DNA from: Paraescarpia echinospica
Lineage: Eukaryota > Annelida > Polychaeta > Sabellida > Siboglinidae
DNA length: 64,000 bases
Assembly: GCA_020002185.1 (NCBI GenBank)
Contig: CM034544.1
Location: 2,521,338-2,585,337 of the forward strand
Direction: 5' to 3'
Numbering within the stretch: the stretch's first letter is position 1; every line of letters starts with the position of its first letter. The notes under the pieces are model-generated. The model was not told where the DNA came from, ran no database searches, and saw nothing but the letters and a program-made list of their open reading frames with translations. Position numbers and translations under genes: made by a program. This document shows positions 23,226 through 38,499 of the stretch, one piece after another.

Positions 23226-24270
23226 AGAAACAAATGTTGAGATGGCTAAATTGTCCGTATGGACGTGGCGACTCTAAAGTATTGTTGAAGTTTATAAACA
23301 ACTAATGAGATGGCTAAACTGTCCGTATGGTGGCGACTCTAAAGTATTGTGGAAGTTTATAAACAACTGAAGAGATGGCTAAACTGTCCGTATGGTGGCG
23401 ACTCTAAAGTATTGTGGAAGTTTATAAACAACTGATGAGATGGCTAAACTGTCCGTATGGTGGCGACTCTAAAGTATTGTGGAAGTTTAGAAACAACTGA
23501 TGAGATGGCTAAACTGTCCGTATGGTGGCGTCTCTAAAGTATTGTGGAAGTTTAGAAACAACTGATGAGATGGCTAAACTGTCCGTATGGTGGCGACTCT
23601 AAAGTATTGTGGAAGTTTATAAACAACTAATGAAATGGCTAAACTGTCCGTATGGTGGCGACTCTAAAGTATTGTGGAAGTTTAGAAACAACTAATGAGA
23701 TGGCTAAACTGTCCGTATGGTGGCGACTCTAAAGTATTGTGGAAGTTTATAAACAACTGATGAGATGGCTAAACTGTCCGTATGGTGGCGTCTCTAAAGT
23801 ATTGTGGAAGTTTATAAACAACTGATGAGATGGCTAAACTGTCCGTATGGTGGCGACTCTAAAGTATTGTGGAAGTTTATAAACAACTGATGAGATGGCT
23901 AAACTGTCCGTATGGTGGCGTCTCTAAAGTATTGTGGAAGTTTAGAAACAACTAATGAGATGGCTAAACTGTCCGTATGGTGGCGACTCTAAAGTATTGT
24001 GGAAGTTTAGAAACAACTGATGAGATGGCTAAACTGTCCGTATGGTGGCGACTCTAAAGTATTGTGGAAGTTTAGAAACAACTGATGAGATGGCTAATCT
24101 GTCCGTATGGTGGCGACTCTAAAGTATTGTGGAAGTTTAGAAACAACTGATGAGATGGCTAAACTGTTCGTATGGTGGCGACTCTAAAGTATTGTGGAAG
24201 TTTAGAAACAACTGATGAGATGGCTAAACTGTCCGTATGGTGGCGACTCTAAAGTATTGTGGAAGTTTAT
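23226..24270. repeat. 65-bp tandem array
   Basis: About 16 copies of a unit with GATGAGATGGCTAAACTG, TCCGTATGGTGGCGACTCT, AAAGTATTGTGGAAGTTTA and KAAACAAC. Copies are about 95% alike. The first copy, nearest the LINE, has an extra 3 bp (ggacgtggcg). The array begins at the 5' boundary of the minus-strand LINE endonuclease frame. Confidence 0.95.
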
Positions 24271-25210
24271 AAAGGTTACCATCGTGTGGTTACCTCAAAC
24301 TCCCATTGGGTCATCCAGACCACGAATTACCAAACATAATGCACTCTGAACACGGAGTATAACAACGATAAGTCTGTATAGTTCCATGTCTCAAAGTCAT
24401 CCTACAAGACAGTACCAGTCTGTGGCAGCACCTACCAACCTGTGGCTACAATGGTGCTGCCACCTGGCGATTAAACACTAAGATAACATACATTAACAAT
24501 ATATACAAGATACACCAACACATAATACACAACACATTTACACAAGATACACCAACACATAATACACAACACATTTACACAAGATACACCAACACATAAT
24601 ACACAACACATTTACACAAGATACACCAACACATAATACACAACACATTTACATAAGATACACCAACACATAATACACAACACATTTCCACAAGATACAC
24701 CAACACATAATACACAACACATTTACACAAGATACACCAACACATAATACACAACACATTTACACAAGATACACCAACACATAATACACAACACATTTAC
24801 ACAAGATTTACACACCAACACATAATACACAACACATTTACACAAGATACTCCAACACATAATACACAACACATTTACACAAGATACACCAACACATAAT
24901 ACACAACACATTTACACAAGATACACCAACACATAATACACAACACATTTACACAAGATACACCAACACATAATACACAACACATTTACACAAGATACAC
25001 CAACACATAATACACAACACATTTACACAAGATACTCCAACACATAATACACAACACATTTACACAAGATACTCCAACACATAATACACAACACATTTAC
25101 ACAAGATACTCCAACACATAATACACAACACATTTACACAAGATACACCAACACATAATACACAACACATTTACACAAGATACATCAACACGTAATAAAC
25201 AACATATTTA
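24268..25210. mobile_element. Non-autonomous repeat element, copy 1 (unique head plus 37-bp minisatellite)
   Basis: A 230-bp head (tataaaggttaccatcgtgtgg ... ctgccacctggcgattaaac) is followed by about 19 copies of a 37-bp unit, ACATTTACACAAGATACACCAACACATAATACACAAC. The same head plus the same tail is repeated at 27,556-28,712. The coupling of head and minisatellite in both copies shows they move or duplicate together. The architecture resembles Helitron/Helentron-associated short elements with an internal minisatellite, but no terminal hairpin was verified. Confidence 0.7.
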
Positions 25211-27555
25211 CGTCTTTCCACATCCTTCCCCCGTTTTGTTTTTAGGAGTTGTCTTTGGAGAAACTGAGCACACCCAGAATTATTTTTTAATTATCGTGAT
25301 AATTATAATCTTCTGAAAAATTACAAAGCAGTTCTTCCACATCCTTCCTCCATTTTATATTTAGGATTTTGTAATTCTCAGGGGAATTAAGCATACCCAG
25401 AATTACACTAAAATATTAATATTCTGAAAAATCACTAAACAATTCTAATAAAAAAGCAAATTTAACACAAACATTAGTTCTGCTTTGTGACAGCAATGAT
25501 TTGTTTGTTTGCCAACACACTTGCCAGAGTAATCACAATTGTCATACACATGTTGATAACTGTTCATCATTCGCTGGTTGTAAGGCAGCCTAAGCGGCAC
25601 GTATGACAAGACTTATGTCTAGCAGTTCTGCAATCCTCCATCTGTTTGCCAACACAGTGGCTAGTGTTCACAGATGTTATACATTGTAGCACGTGCTACC
25701 ACGTGCCTAACACCATGCTGAGCAACAGGTTACTCTTCTGATTTTCATGGAACATCGAATGCTATTTGTAGTTACGCTTCAAGTTTGCATGCAGCAAACG
25801 CATGTTTATCGTGGTATCATCCTGTGGCTTGTCTTGCAGTATACCTAGCATGCCTCCTTCCCTTTGGTGCTTGCATCCGGTGGATGGTAGCTTCCATCTA
25901 GTGTATACAGGCAATTAGCACCAATGTCCGAGTGCGCTCCACCACTGTCTAGGCGGTCCTGTTGTATGACCGTGGGGCCAGGCCTCCTGTAGAAGATGTG
26001 GTCTTGTTTTGGCAAGACAGTCAGTTGATTAATACGGCCTTGTTTTGATGATGCAGTTGCATAGCTGAAGTGGCCTCGCTTTGACTTTCCAGTTTGTCCT
26101 ATTCCACCAGGTGTCTCAAGTTGTTTCCATGTTGTACTGGCTTTGAGTCCGACCCGAAGTGTGGGTATTTTACGTGTGTGTTTGTGTTGCGCAATCGGTA
26201 TACACATTGCTGGGGAGTATACCCTGTTCCAACCTTCCCTTTCCAACTTCAGAGTGGTATTTTGTGGGAATTGTTGCTGTTGGCAAGCTAGAGGTGGGTG
26301 GTTCTGCGCGAAGCTAGCATCTGCATGCAAAACCATTGCGGTCCCGGCCGACATGCTCACTGCGAGAGGACGCAGAATACCGCTCATGACCCACATTGAC
26401 AACAGTCATAGTCACGATCATGTCTTTTATTACCTGATCCGGATTCATAGACAGGGTCATGAATGCCAGTGTCATGCCTCATGGGATGTCTTCAATGGAC
26501 TATGTTGCCTAGTTCCGTTGTTGCTGTATGTGCAATCAGTAATTATGGTGTCATGTCGTAGTCACACAAACTTTGTTATTTGATAATGTTGGGGATTCTA
26601 ACCGTCTATTACTAGTCTATGTGTTTAATGATAAAAAGGCTGTGTACCAACAATTATGAGAACTGGTGTTGACTTGTTATAATTGCTGTTTATGTCGAAA
26701 TGTTCATAAGCAGCGTCGGGGCGAAGTATCGTATCAGAACAAAGTTTTGTTTATAAATTAACTTGCCTGTCAGTCACTCACTCCGTGACCTGTCAGTTTG
26801 TGACAGTAACAAATTAAGCTCACACAAATGACACCGCTTTATTCTAAGTCGATTTGCTAAATTCACCCGTACATGTGCGACAACAGAGTTTACTGTGTCG
26901 GTACGTCGTAGGCCCTACGTCCGCCGACCCAACCGAGTATTTGTGTTAGTTGTGGCGTACGTGCCAGTCGTCGCGGAATCTGCGCTTGCGAGATTATGGA
27001 TACATCAACAATACGTGGTGTTTGATGCGCTGTGCGTCAGGCCTTTTCTCCCGCCAATTTTTTTATCGGCGAAAATTCCGTTTGAAAATTTGTAACCGTA
27101 AATTTTGAACGACGTATGTGTACGTGAGTAGCTGCTGTTACAGTCAATAAAGTTCAGTGGAAATCTAGTGCTGTCAAAATAAATTAATAAATTAATTTGC
27201 GAACGAATGATCAATTTCAACCAAGTCCAAGGCTCCAAGCCTTGTCGGCATGCCGTGCGCAAACATCATTTGTGAAAGTAAAACTCGTTAGCATTACATC
27301 ATTAAGCATACTCATAGTAATTAATAGAAGGCCGAAGTCAAGTGAAGAAAGGCTCACTACTGTGTCTCAGTTTATCCGGACTCCCAATGGGCCTCGTCCG
27401 AATCAGGTTTAGCACGGGAAACAGTTAACTCAGCATCCGAAGAAGGAGGCTGGCCAGACAAAGTTGTCAACGAGCGACCGACCAACTTGCCTCTTCGCGC
27501 AAACCTCAGTTTCAAGCGCGCAGACGTGTCCCATTAACCTGACACCAATGAGGAT
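25211..27555. other. Intron sequence, no gene recognised
   Basis: Two direct repeats occur at the start (tccacatccttccyccrttttrtwttwagga... near 25,220 and 25,340). The 185-codon minus frame at 26,402-25,845 is the longest non-repeat frame here, but it has no recognisable domain, start context or splice structure. It could be an unrecognised repeat ORF. Confidence 0.4.
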
Positions 27556-28712
27556 GTTTATAAAGGTTACCATCGTGTGGTTACCTCAAACTCCCATTGC
27601 ATCATCCAGACCACGAATTACCAAACATAATGGACTCTGAATACGGAGTATAACAACGATACGTCTTTGTAGTTCCATGTCTCAATCAAAGTCATCCTAC
27701 AAGACAGAACCAGTCGGTGGCAGCACCTACCAACCTGTGGTACAGTGGTGCTGCCACCTGGCGATTAAACATTAAGATAACATACATTAACAATATACAC
27801 AAGATACACCAACACATAATACACAACACATTTACACAAGATACACCAACACATAATACACAACACATTTACACAAGATACACCAACACATAATACACAA
27901 CACATTTACACAAGATACACCAACACATAATACACAACATATTTACACAAGATACACCAACACATAATACACAACACATTTACACAAGATACACCAACAC
28001 ATAATACACAACACATTTACACAAGATACACCAACACATAATACACAACACATTTACATAAGATACACCAACACATAATACACAACACATTTACACAAGA
28101 TACACCAACACATGATACGCAACACATTTACACAATATACACCAACACATGATACGCAACACATTTACACAATATACACCAACACATAATACACAACACA
28201 TTTACACAAGATACACCAACACATAATACACAACACATTTACACAAGATACACCAACACATAATACACAACACATTTACATAAGATACACCAACACATAA
28301 TACACAACATATTTACACAAGATACACCAACACATAATACGCAACACATTTACACAAGATACACCAACACATGATACCCAACACATTTACACAATATACA
28401 CCAACACATGATACGCAACACATTTACACAATATACACCAACACATAATACACAACACATTTACACAAGATACACCAACACATAATACACAACACATTTA
28501 CACAAGATACACCAACACATAATACACAACACATTTACATAAGATACACCAACACATAATACACAACATATTTACACAAGATACACCAACACATAATACG
28601 CAACACATTTACACAAGATACACCAACACATGATACGCAACACATTTACACAATATACACCAACACATGATACGCAACACATTTACACAAGATACACCAA
28701 CACATAATACAC
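27556..28712. mobile_element. Non-autonomous repeat element, copy 2
   Basis: Head 27,556-27,785 matches 24,268-24,500 with few differences. It is followed by about 25 copies of the 37-bp unit with their own variants (catgatacgcaac, acaatatacacc) arranged in a higher-order pattern. Same orientation as copy 1. Confidence 0.75.
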
Positions 28713-29195
28713 ATTTACCTCCTTTCACGATATGTTGGCGCGTCAACAACACAACATATTATCGCCACAGTGAGAAATAATGACGGATCTTGCCGAGAAA
28801 TCAAAGTATTCGCCTTCCACTTACTGGTGGGCTAAACCACCAGATAATACTATATCAACTTGCCGAATAATTAGTTAAAATATAGAACTGACAACGGTGC
28901 ACGAAACAGAATAAACAGACATAAATTAACGAGGGACGTCACTCGACCTCGACCATGCTATGAACGATATAATGAAGATAATAAATCATTATCATTATAA
29001 ATGTTATAACAACAGAGATATATACGTAATATTCTCTAACAACACCAATCATGATGTTTCCTAACTAAACCACTCTTTTTGCTAGTCCAGGCACACACCT
29101 AGTGCTGCAGAATTTGCTTTGAAAAATGCCAAATAAATGGTTGTTGTATTGAATTAAAAATGACATTTGTTGCACGATATATTGTGTGTTTGTAG

Positions 29196-29312
29196 ATCAG
29201 ATGAAAGCTATCGCAATAGACGAACTTCACGGCTTTGTGTTCTGGAGCGATGACAAAAGGATCAAGCGCGCGACACTTGTCGGATTCAACAGAAAGGATA
29301 TCATCCAAATAG
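29196..29312 (+). CDS. YWTD propeller gene, exon 3
   Basis: Acceptor tgtgtttgtag ends at 29,195. The exon reads QMKAIAIDELHGFVFWSDDK and then RIKRATLVGFNRKDIIQI, ending in phase 1 at a perfect GTAAGT (29,313). The pattern AIAID-x8-WSDDKRI...A is a textbook LDLR class B (YWTD) blade, with the WSD in place of YWTD. An alternative acceptor five bases downstream (gatcag) would be off phase. Confidence 0.85.
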
Positions 29313-29452
29313 GTAAGTATAATCATTTTGGTACCGAATATTTCTAAAATAGAATCAGGGGTATTTACGAATAATATAAATGAAGTAAAAATACGGTACA
29401 TCAGTGAATATAATATTACAAGAAAGTAAATATTGAGATTTTATATGTACGC

Positions 29453-29454
<2 letters not shown>

Positions 29455-29503
<49 letters not shown>

Positions 29504-29532
29504 TGTGCATGCAAACATGCGTGTATGTGTGT

Positions 29533-29599
<67 letters not shown>

Positions 29600-29632
29600 T
29601 GTGTGTGTGTGTGTGTATGTGTGCATGCAAGC
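29455..29632. repeat. (TG)n microsatellite
   Basis: Intronic TG run of about 175 bp with a few interruptions. Gives artefactual CVCV and HTHT frames. Confidence 0.97.
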
Positions 29633-29791
29633 ATGCTCGTCTCATTACTATGATCACGTGACACTTCTGCAGCGCGTGTCACACAAGTGTCGTGATAGGT
29701 AATGGTAATTAATGTTAACAAATATGGTTGCTAAAATAATACTATTTTATGACATGTATAATAAGATATCGTCTTTACGTTATTTGTTCAG

Positions 29792-29960
29792 ACGGGTCCT
29801 CTATATACGGCCTTGCCGTCGACCCTAAAGAAAACAAAATGTACATCTCAAACTACGATGGCAAGACGATTGAAGTGACAAGTTTGAACGGCAATGAAAG
29901 GACAGTACTCATCAACTGTTCTGGCAACCCTACAGGTTTAGTTGTCGATCTAAAAAACAG
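29792..29960 (+). CDS. YWTD propeller gene, exon 4
   Basis: The acceptor tacgttatttgttcag ends at 29,791. The exon reads SSIYGLAVDPKENKMYISNY, then DGKTIEVTSLNGNERTVLIN and GNPTGLVVDLKN. It ends in phase 2 at GTAATA. This is a complete YWTD blade: LAVDP-x5-YISNYD corresponds to the D-P...YWTD core, followed by the strand with SLNGNERTVL. Joins exon 3 in phase 1. Confidence 0.9.
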
Positions 29961-30045
29961 GTAATACATATCCTACAAATTTACAACTTCATTTGTATAT
30001 GTTATTTCTAAAGTTGTGTCCTACAAATAGTATGTTAATAAAATA

Positions 30046-30291
<246 letters not shown>

Positions 30292-30299
30292 GATGTCAT

Positions 30300-31135
30300 T
30301 AGACCGGTTTGTTCAAATAAAATTGTTGTTATGTATTTCACAGTAAATTTACCATATTCTCTTATCATTTCGTTCGCTTCAGCCAGTTACCGCTAGATGG
30401 TGACACGGCAATGCTTCGGCGTAGTGTTGCCACGGGTGTGCCGACAGACTGCAGCCTGAGTGTCTCTTCAGGATATCATAAACTGCGATGCCATATACAT
30501 CGGAGAACAAAAAAACGTGGCATAGGACCCGAAATAAAAAACACAATTAATACCAGCATATCTTACATAAGAAGAAACACAACAAATCAGAAAAAAATAT
30601 ACATAAATGAACCAAGACTGAAAGGATCGCATAGTAGAGGACGGAACCACATTTTACGCAGGGACTCGGGCCGGAGAATGACAGGCATAAAGAAGCAATA
30701 TGGATAAGGAAAACTAGGACGTCATCGGAGCGCTCATGTGACAGCACAGCACAGCTATCGTGTCGCCATCAAGCGGTAGACAGGTCAAGAAATGTGTTTC
30801 AATATTTGTTTTTTCAATGATATGTTTTTTCAATTATTTGTTTCAATATTTATTTCCAGTCATCATCATCAACATCATTGTGCAGCCGTTGTGTTTCAAT
30901 TAACACACATTCTTTTCACATTAATTGTTACCAATTTAGTTATTTTATAAAAGTTGTCTATGGATTTATTTAAAATATAAATTTTATGAAAACACTTCTC
31001 TTCCCTTTTCTTGGTAATATCAATTCTGCTAAATTTAGGAATTTTGAAAAGCTGCCTTCGTTTGTTTTATTGAGTTAAATCTCGTCAGAGTATCAATGCA
31101 ATGTTGTCTCAATGCATGTAATTTATATTATATAT
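30300..31135 (+). other. Intron 4, no feature recognised
   Basis: AT-rich unique sequence. The frame at 30,411-30,707 shows no domain. Confidence 0.4.
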
Positions 31136-31450
31136 ATTTGTGTGTGTGTGTTCGCGTGGGTGTGCGTATGTGTGTGTGCGTGTGTTTGTGTGTATGTGTG
31201 TGAGTCTGGTGTGTTTGTGTGTGTGTTTGTGTGTGCGTGTGTGTGGGTGTGTGTGCTTGTGTATGTGCATGTGTTTGTGTGTGCGCGTGTGTGTGCGTAT
31301 GTGTGTGTGTGTGTGTGTGTTTGTGTGTATGTGTGCGTGTTTGTGCGTGTGTATGTGCGCACGTGTTTGTGTGTGGTGTGTTTGTGTGTGCGTATGTTTG
31401 TGTGTGTGTGTGTGTGTGTGCGCGCGCGCTCGCTCGTGCGTGCGTGTGTA
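31136..31450. repeat. (TG)n-rich microsatellite
   Basis: Imperfect TG/TGCG repeats, about 315 bp, in intron 4. Confidence 0.95.
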
Positions 31451-31577
31451 ATGTTAGATTAACACAGATGCACACACATGTATGTATTTGTGCGTGTGTA
31501 TACATGAGTAAGGGTGCACTGTAATTGGTACCTTACGTGACAATTGTCATAATATTGTTTAAAATATCACTTGTTAG

Positions 31578-31729
31578 GTTGCTGTTTTATCCAACATTTG
31601 GACCAACTGGTGTCTTCAAAGCCAATCTGAATGGAAGTGAAAACACAGAGATTGTGTCAAAGGCTCTGGCCAGCCCATACGGAATAGACTTCGACTACAG
31701 AACCAACACGATGTGTTATGCTGGGAACT
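31578..31729 (+). CDS. YWTD propeller gene, exon 5
   Basis: Acceptor cacttgttag ends at 31,577; 152 nt; donor GTAGGT at 31,730. Reads LLFYPTFGPTGVFKANLNGS, then NTEIVSKALASPYGIDFDYR and TMCYAGN. This is the next propeller blade: LLFYPTFG in the YWTD position, ANLNGS-x-T-x-I in the following strand, then SPYGIDFD, which starts the next blade. Splice phases are 2 in and 1 out, consistent with the neighbours. Confidence 0.88.
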
Positions 31730-32056
31730 GTAGGTGCCACCGAATTACTGCTAAAACCTTCTCGATTCGCATAACGTTTGTAATTAAATAATAAAGTATA
31801 ATATATTCATAACACGCGCAGAGCATTAAAGGTATGATTTCTGTGTTGCAACATTAAATATGTATTTAATACTAACACGTGTATCCTGAAACTACGTCAC
31901 TGGTTGGTAACACAACTGTCAAGTGATAAAATGAAATTCTCCATGAGTTTAAAAGATATTGAGATATTATGTTAAGAAATGTTGCCCATTAATCTCAATG
32001 ATTTGTTTTCTAATTGATCACTTGAAGTTCCTGAATATCAACTGTTTGTAATGCAG
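31730..32056 (+). other. Intron 5
   Basis: AT-rich, ends in gtttgtaatgcag. No other feature. Confidence 0.6.
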
Positions 32057-32189
32057 CTGCACGCAAAATTCATTGCTTCGACAAAAACTCAGGCGAAGAC
32101 AGAGAAATCTACACCACACATGGCAATCCCGTGGGACTAGCGATCACAAATGGCGCTGTTTGCTACGGACAGTCCCTAGGTCAAGATAA
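32057..32189 (+). CDS. YWTD propeller gene, exon 6
   Basis: 133 nt between acceptor taatgcag and donor GTAATG (32,190). Reads ARKIHCFDKNSGEDREIYTT, then HGNPVGLAITNGAVCYGQSL. The blade pattern is again clear, with I-x-x-F-D and NPVGLAI, though the YWTD core is diverged to VCYGQS. Phase 1 in, 2 out. Confidence 0.87.
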
Positions 32190-32790
32190 GTAATGCAATT
32201 TGCTACTCTTTTAAGCATTCAAGAGAAAGCAATAGATAGAGAATTTGTAAATCAAATTCAACAAGGAAAAAACATGAAGTAATGTTACTAAATGAACAGT
32301 GTAGATTATATATAAGAACGTACAGGGCGTATTCTGCCTCAGTGGACTATACATGAATAAAACATATAATATACTGATTGTGCAAATGCTAGTACTTTGA
32401 AAAATGATGTTAAAATTTGAATTGGAAAAATACCTCGGAAGAGAGGGTTTCACATAGATAGATGGAATTTGATTTCCTGTAAGCTAAACGATTCTTTGTG
32501 CACGTCCCACCTAAGATCCATGTTTGTTATTACTAGTCGTATCACACTGAATGCCCTCCGCCAGAAATACTCAGCCTGTCAATAATAGAAAATGGCTGCT
32601 TGCTTATAAATGGGCAACGAAGCAACGCACGGGATGCTTCACGGCAAACATATACATGTATTCAATGTGGCTGTTAAGAAAGTATAACTAAACAGGACAC
32701 TGATCATCGCAATTGGAAACCTGAAGTTTGGTCGTGTGCAGTTTGAGGTTGTGGTGAGCCTCAGTGGGGAGCAGTGTGAAATTTTCGATG
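32190..32790 (+). other. Intron 6, first part
   Basis: No exon or repeat recognised before the minisatellite. Confidence 0.45.
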
Positions 32791-32794
32791 AGCT

Positions 32795-33515
32795 TCAAGA
32801 AGATTGCTACAGGCCGAAGTTTTCTGCGAGTCTCAAGGGGGTGCTGTTGGAGGTGTTCTGTGGGTCTCAAGGGGGTGCTGTTTGAGGCGTTCTGTGAGTC
32901 TCAAGGGGGTGCTGTTGGAGGTGTTCTGGGGGTCTCAAGGGGGTGCTGTTGGAGGTGTTCTGTGAGTCTCAAGGGGATGCTGTTGGAGGTGTTCTGTGGG
33001 TCTCAAGGGGTTGCTGTTGGAGGTGTTCTGGGGGTCTCAAGGGGGTGCTGTTGGAGGTGTTCTGTGGGTCTCAAGGGGTGCTGTTGGAGGTGTTCTGTGG
33101 GTCTCAAGGGGATGCTGTTGGAGGTGTTCTGGGGGTCTCAAGGGGTTGCTGTTGGAGGTGTTCTGTGAGTCTCAAGGGGATGCTGTTGGAGGTGTTCTGT
33201 GGGTCTCAAGGGGGTGCTGTTGGGGGTGTTCTGTGGGTCTCAAGGGGTGCTGTTGGAGGTGTTCTGTGAGTCTCAAGGGGGTGCTGTTAGATGTATTCTG
33301 GGGGTCTCAAGGGGGTGCTGTTGGAGGTGTTCTGGGGTTCTCAAGGGGGTGCTGTTGGAGGTGTTCTGTGGGTCTCAAGGGGATGCTGTTGGAGGTGTTC
33401 TGGGGGTCTCAAGGGGGTGCTGTTGGAGGTGCTCTGTGGGTCTCAAGGGAGTGCTGTTGGAGGTATTCTGCGGGTCTCAAGGGAGTGATGTTGGAGGTGT
33501 TCTGTGGGTCTTAAG
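32795..33515. repeat. 33-34-bp minisatellite in intron 6
   Basis: About 21 copies of GTGCTGTTGGAGGTGTTCTG followed by KGGGTCTCAAGGG. Small length changes make several frames open across it; none is a gene. Confidence 0.95.
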
Positions 33516-33672
33516 GGGAGATTCTTGTGAGCTATTGGAGAGTTTGGTTTACATGATTCTACAGTATTTTGAAATAGAACAATTGGCAGATGTACCTAAT
33601 GTGCACATAATTTGTTATCCAACAATGTTGTTGTAGTCCGCTGATGCTAGCTAATTAATTATTTTCTTTCAG

Positions 33673-33782
33673 TATTATTATAGTCAACCTGAAAGAAGGA
33701 AACACCACCGTTGTAGACCTGGGCAGTTACAGTGGTTACGACATTTGGGACATCGTAATACTTCATGATGACATCGACAGCG
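33673..33782 (+). CDS. YWTD propeller gene, exon 7
   Basis: Acceptor ttattttctttcag ends at 33,672, donor GTAAGT at 33,783. Reads IIIVNLKEGNTTVVDLGSYS, then GYDIWDIVILHDDIDS. The last part (DIWDIVILHDD) fits the end of the final blade. Phase 2 in, 1 out. Confidence 0.85.
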
Positions 33783-34122
33783 GTAAGTTGAAGTATACAG
33801 ATTATGTTTTATGACAATCATTCCAGGTCGGTTTTTCCGACCTTCACGCCATTGCATTGTAAGTGTAAATAAAACGACTGTGGAACGTGTTCTTTGTTGG
33901 ACATTAGTTCTACATTAATATTGTACAAAATATTCAATGTGTTCACTTGCAAGTGGGTTTCATTGTCCGGATCGAATGAAGACATTTGCAGAACGCCGCA
34001 TTGACTACATGAGACACATACTTTGTCCATGCTGTCAGATGGCAACTATCTCTTGGGTACTCTGATATAGTGTTACAAAAAAAGCCTATATTTTAACCTT
34101 CTTAATATGTCTGTTCCTCCAG

Positions 34123-34202
34123 CACTCCAGCCTGCCCCGTATATAACCATGTCTCATTTGATAAACTCTCACGAGAACGGCTTCAGGATCACGACTATGT
34201 AA
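34123..34202 (+). CDS. YWTD propeller gene, terminal exon 8
   Basis: Acceptor tatgtctgttcctccag ends at 34,122. In phase 1 the frame gives ALQPAPYITMSHLINSHENG, then FRITTM and a TAA at 34,200-34,202. The eight exons (115, 126, 117, 169, 152, 133, 110 and 80 nt) sum to 1002 nt, exactly 334 codons. This supports the model. There is no EGF module or membrane helix after the propeller, so the predicted product is a small secreted six-bladed (or near six-bladed) protein. The exact terminal exon is the least certain part. Confidence 0.6.
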
Positions 34203-34379
34203 CTAAAGCATGTGACAAATTATGATCAGGCATTGTCTTAAATGGCTGCTCACGTGCAATACACAAGCACAAAGCTATAAATTATTCTACATGTGTTCTG
34301 TACAGTGTGTCGACATTACTACATGCGTACTTTGAATGTATAATTGTGTACGTGTACTGTGTTCTGTGTTGAATGTAGC

Positions 34380-34417
34380 TAGCCGCACACACACACGCAC
34401 GCGCACACACACATACT

Positions 34418-34448
<31 letters not shown>

Positions 34449-34462
34449 ACACACACACACAA
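34380..34462. repeat. (CA)n/(CG)n microsatellite
   Basis: CA and CG dinucleotides, about 80 bp, just downstream of the YWTD gene. Confidence 0.95.
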
Positions 34463-34469
34463 TGGATGC

Positions 34470-36950
<2,481 letters not shown>

Positions 36951-37049
36951 CTCTCGTTCATTTGCATTATCACTCCAATTACTCCGTTGAACACACGATC
37001 AATGTACTTTCTCAACTTTATCTACATGCTCGTGTTCTTAATACTAACA

Positions 37050-38165
37050 TATAATTGTTTTCACTTTCCACTAACACTTCAATGCTTCCACTTGTGTATG
37101 TGTTTTTTTTCACTTTCCACTAACACTTCAATGTTTCCACTTTTGTATGTGTTTGTTTTCACTTTTCACTAACACTTCAATGTTTTCACTTAGAAGACTA
37201 TCCACTAACACTTCAATGTTTCCACTTAGAAGACTATCCACTAACACTTAAATGTTTCCACTTAGCAGACTATCCACTAACACTTCAATGTTTCCACTTA
37301 GAAGACTATCCACTAACACTTCAATGTTTCCACTTACAAGACTATCCACTAACACTTCAATGTTTCCACTTAGAAGACTATCCACTAACACTTCAATGTT
37401 TCCACATAGAAGACTATCCACTAACACTTCAATGTTTCCACTTAGAAGACTATCCACTAACACTTCACTGTTTCACATAGAAGACTATCCACTAACACTT
37501 CAACGTTTCCACTTAGCAGACTATCCACTAACACTTCAATGTTTCCACTTAGAAGACTATCCACTAACACTTCAATGTTTCCACTTAGAAGACTATCCTC
37601 TAACACTTCAATGTTTCCACTTAGAAGACTATCCACTAACACTTCAATGTTTCCACTTAGAAGACTATCCACTAACACTTCAATGTTTCCACTTAGAAGA
37701 CTATCCACTAACACTTCAATGTTCCACTTAGAAGACTATCCACTAACACTTCAATGTTTCCACTTAGAAGACTATCCACTAACACTTCAATGTTTCCACT
37801 TAGAAGACTATCCACTAACACTTCAATGTTTCCACTTAGAAGACTATCCACTAACACTTCAATGTTTCCACTTAGAAGACTATCCACTAACACTTCAATG
37901 TTTCCACTTAGAAGACTATCCACTAACACTTCAATGTTTCCACTTAGAAGACTATCCGCTATCACTTCAATGTTTCCACTTAGAAGACTATCCACTAACA
38001 TTTCAATGTTTCCACTTAGAAGTCTATCCACTAATACTTCAATGTTTCCACTTAGAAGACTATCCACTAACACTTCAATGTTTCCACTTAGAAGACTATC
38101 CACTAACACTTCAATGTTTCCACTTAGAAGACTATCCACTAACACTTCAATGTTTCCACTTGTGT
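37050..38165. repeat. 36-bp minisatellite array
   Basis: About 27 copies of TTCCACTTAGAAGACTATCC, ACTAACACTTCAATGT, preceded by related longer units ending in tgtgtatgtgtttgtttt. 36 is a multiple of three, so both strands stay open over long distances. Copies in 37,700-38,160 are nearly identical. Confidence 0.95.
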
Positions 38166-38496
38166 GTGTGTTCAACGTAGTCTCTCAATGTTGCTTATGG
38201 TCCGTGTTCAGTGTCAGTGTTATTCAGATGCATAAGTACATTAATTTTTTCATTACCATGAATATATGTCGTATAGTCCTAAGATGTAGACACATTTTCA
38301 CTATCATATGTATTCCAGTTTACCAATGTGCTGCTACACGTTGTTGGCAGTTAACAAACATGTCATAGGTTTAAGATGTGTATGTGTGTTCAATGTTTTA
38401 TGTTGATGTAAACTGGCTGCTAATGCACCTCGTACACACACTGAAGTTATTTCACTTGATTATATGTCATAATGTGTTCTGTGTACTGTTTCACTT
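38166..38496. other. Flank between the 36-bp array and the palindrome
   Basis: Unique sequence; nothing recognised. Confidence 0.4.
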
Positions 38497-38499
38497 TAC

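Noticed and set aside
25845..26402. 185-codon minus-strand frame
   Set aside because: No recognisable domain, no start or splice context, overlapped by another long frame on the other strand; kept only as a note.
29416..29721. Cys/Val and His/Thr frames here and at 30,021-30,396 and 31,112-31,505
   Set aside because: Products of TG dinucleotide repeats in introns.
32764..33636. Gly/Val/Leu-rich frames of up to 172 codons
   Set aside because: Intronic 33-34-bp minisatellite within the YWTD gene.
37252..38368. Frames of 159-213 codons in both strands
   Set aside because: The 36-bp minisatellite length is a multiple of three, so frames stay open by periodicity.
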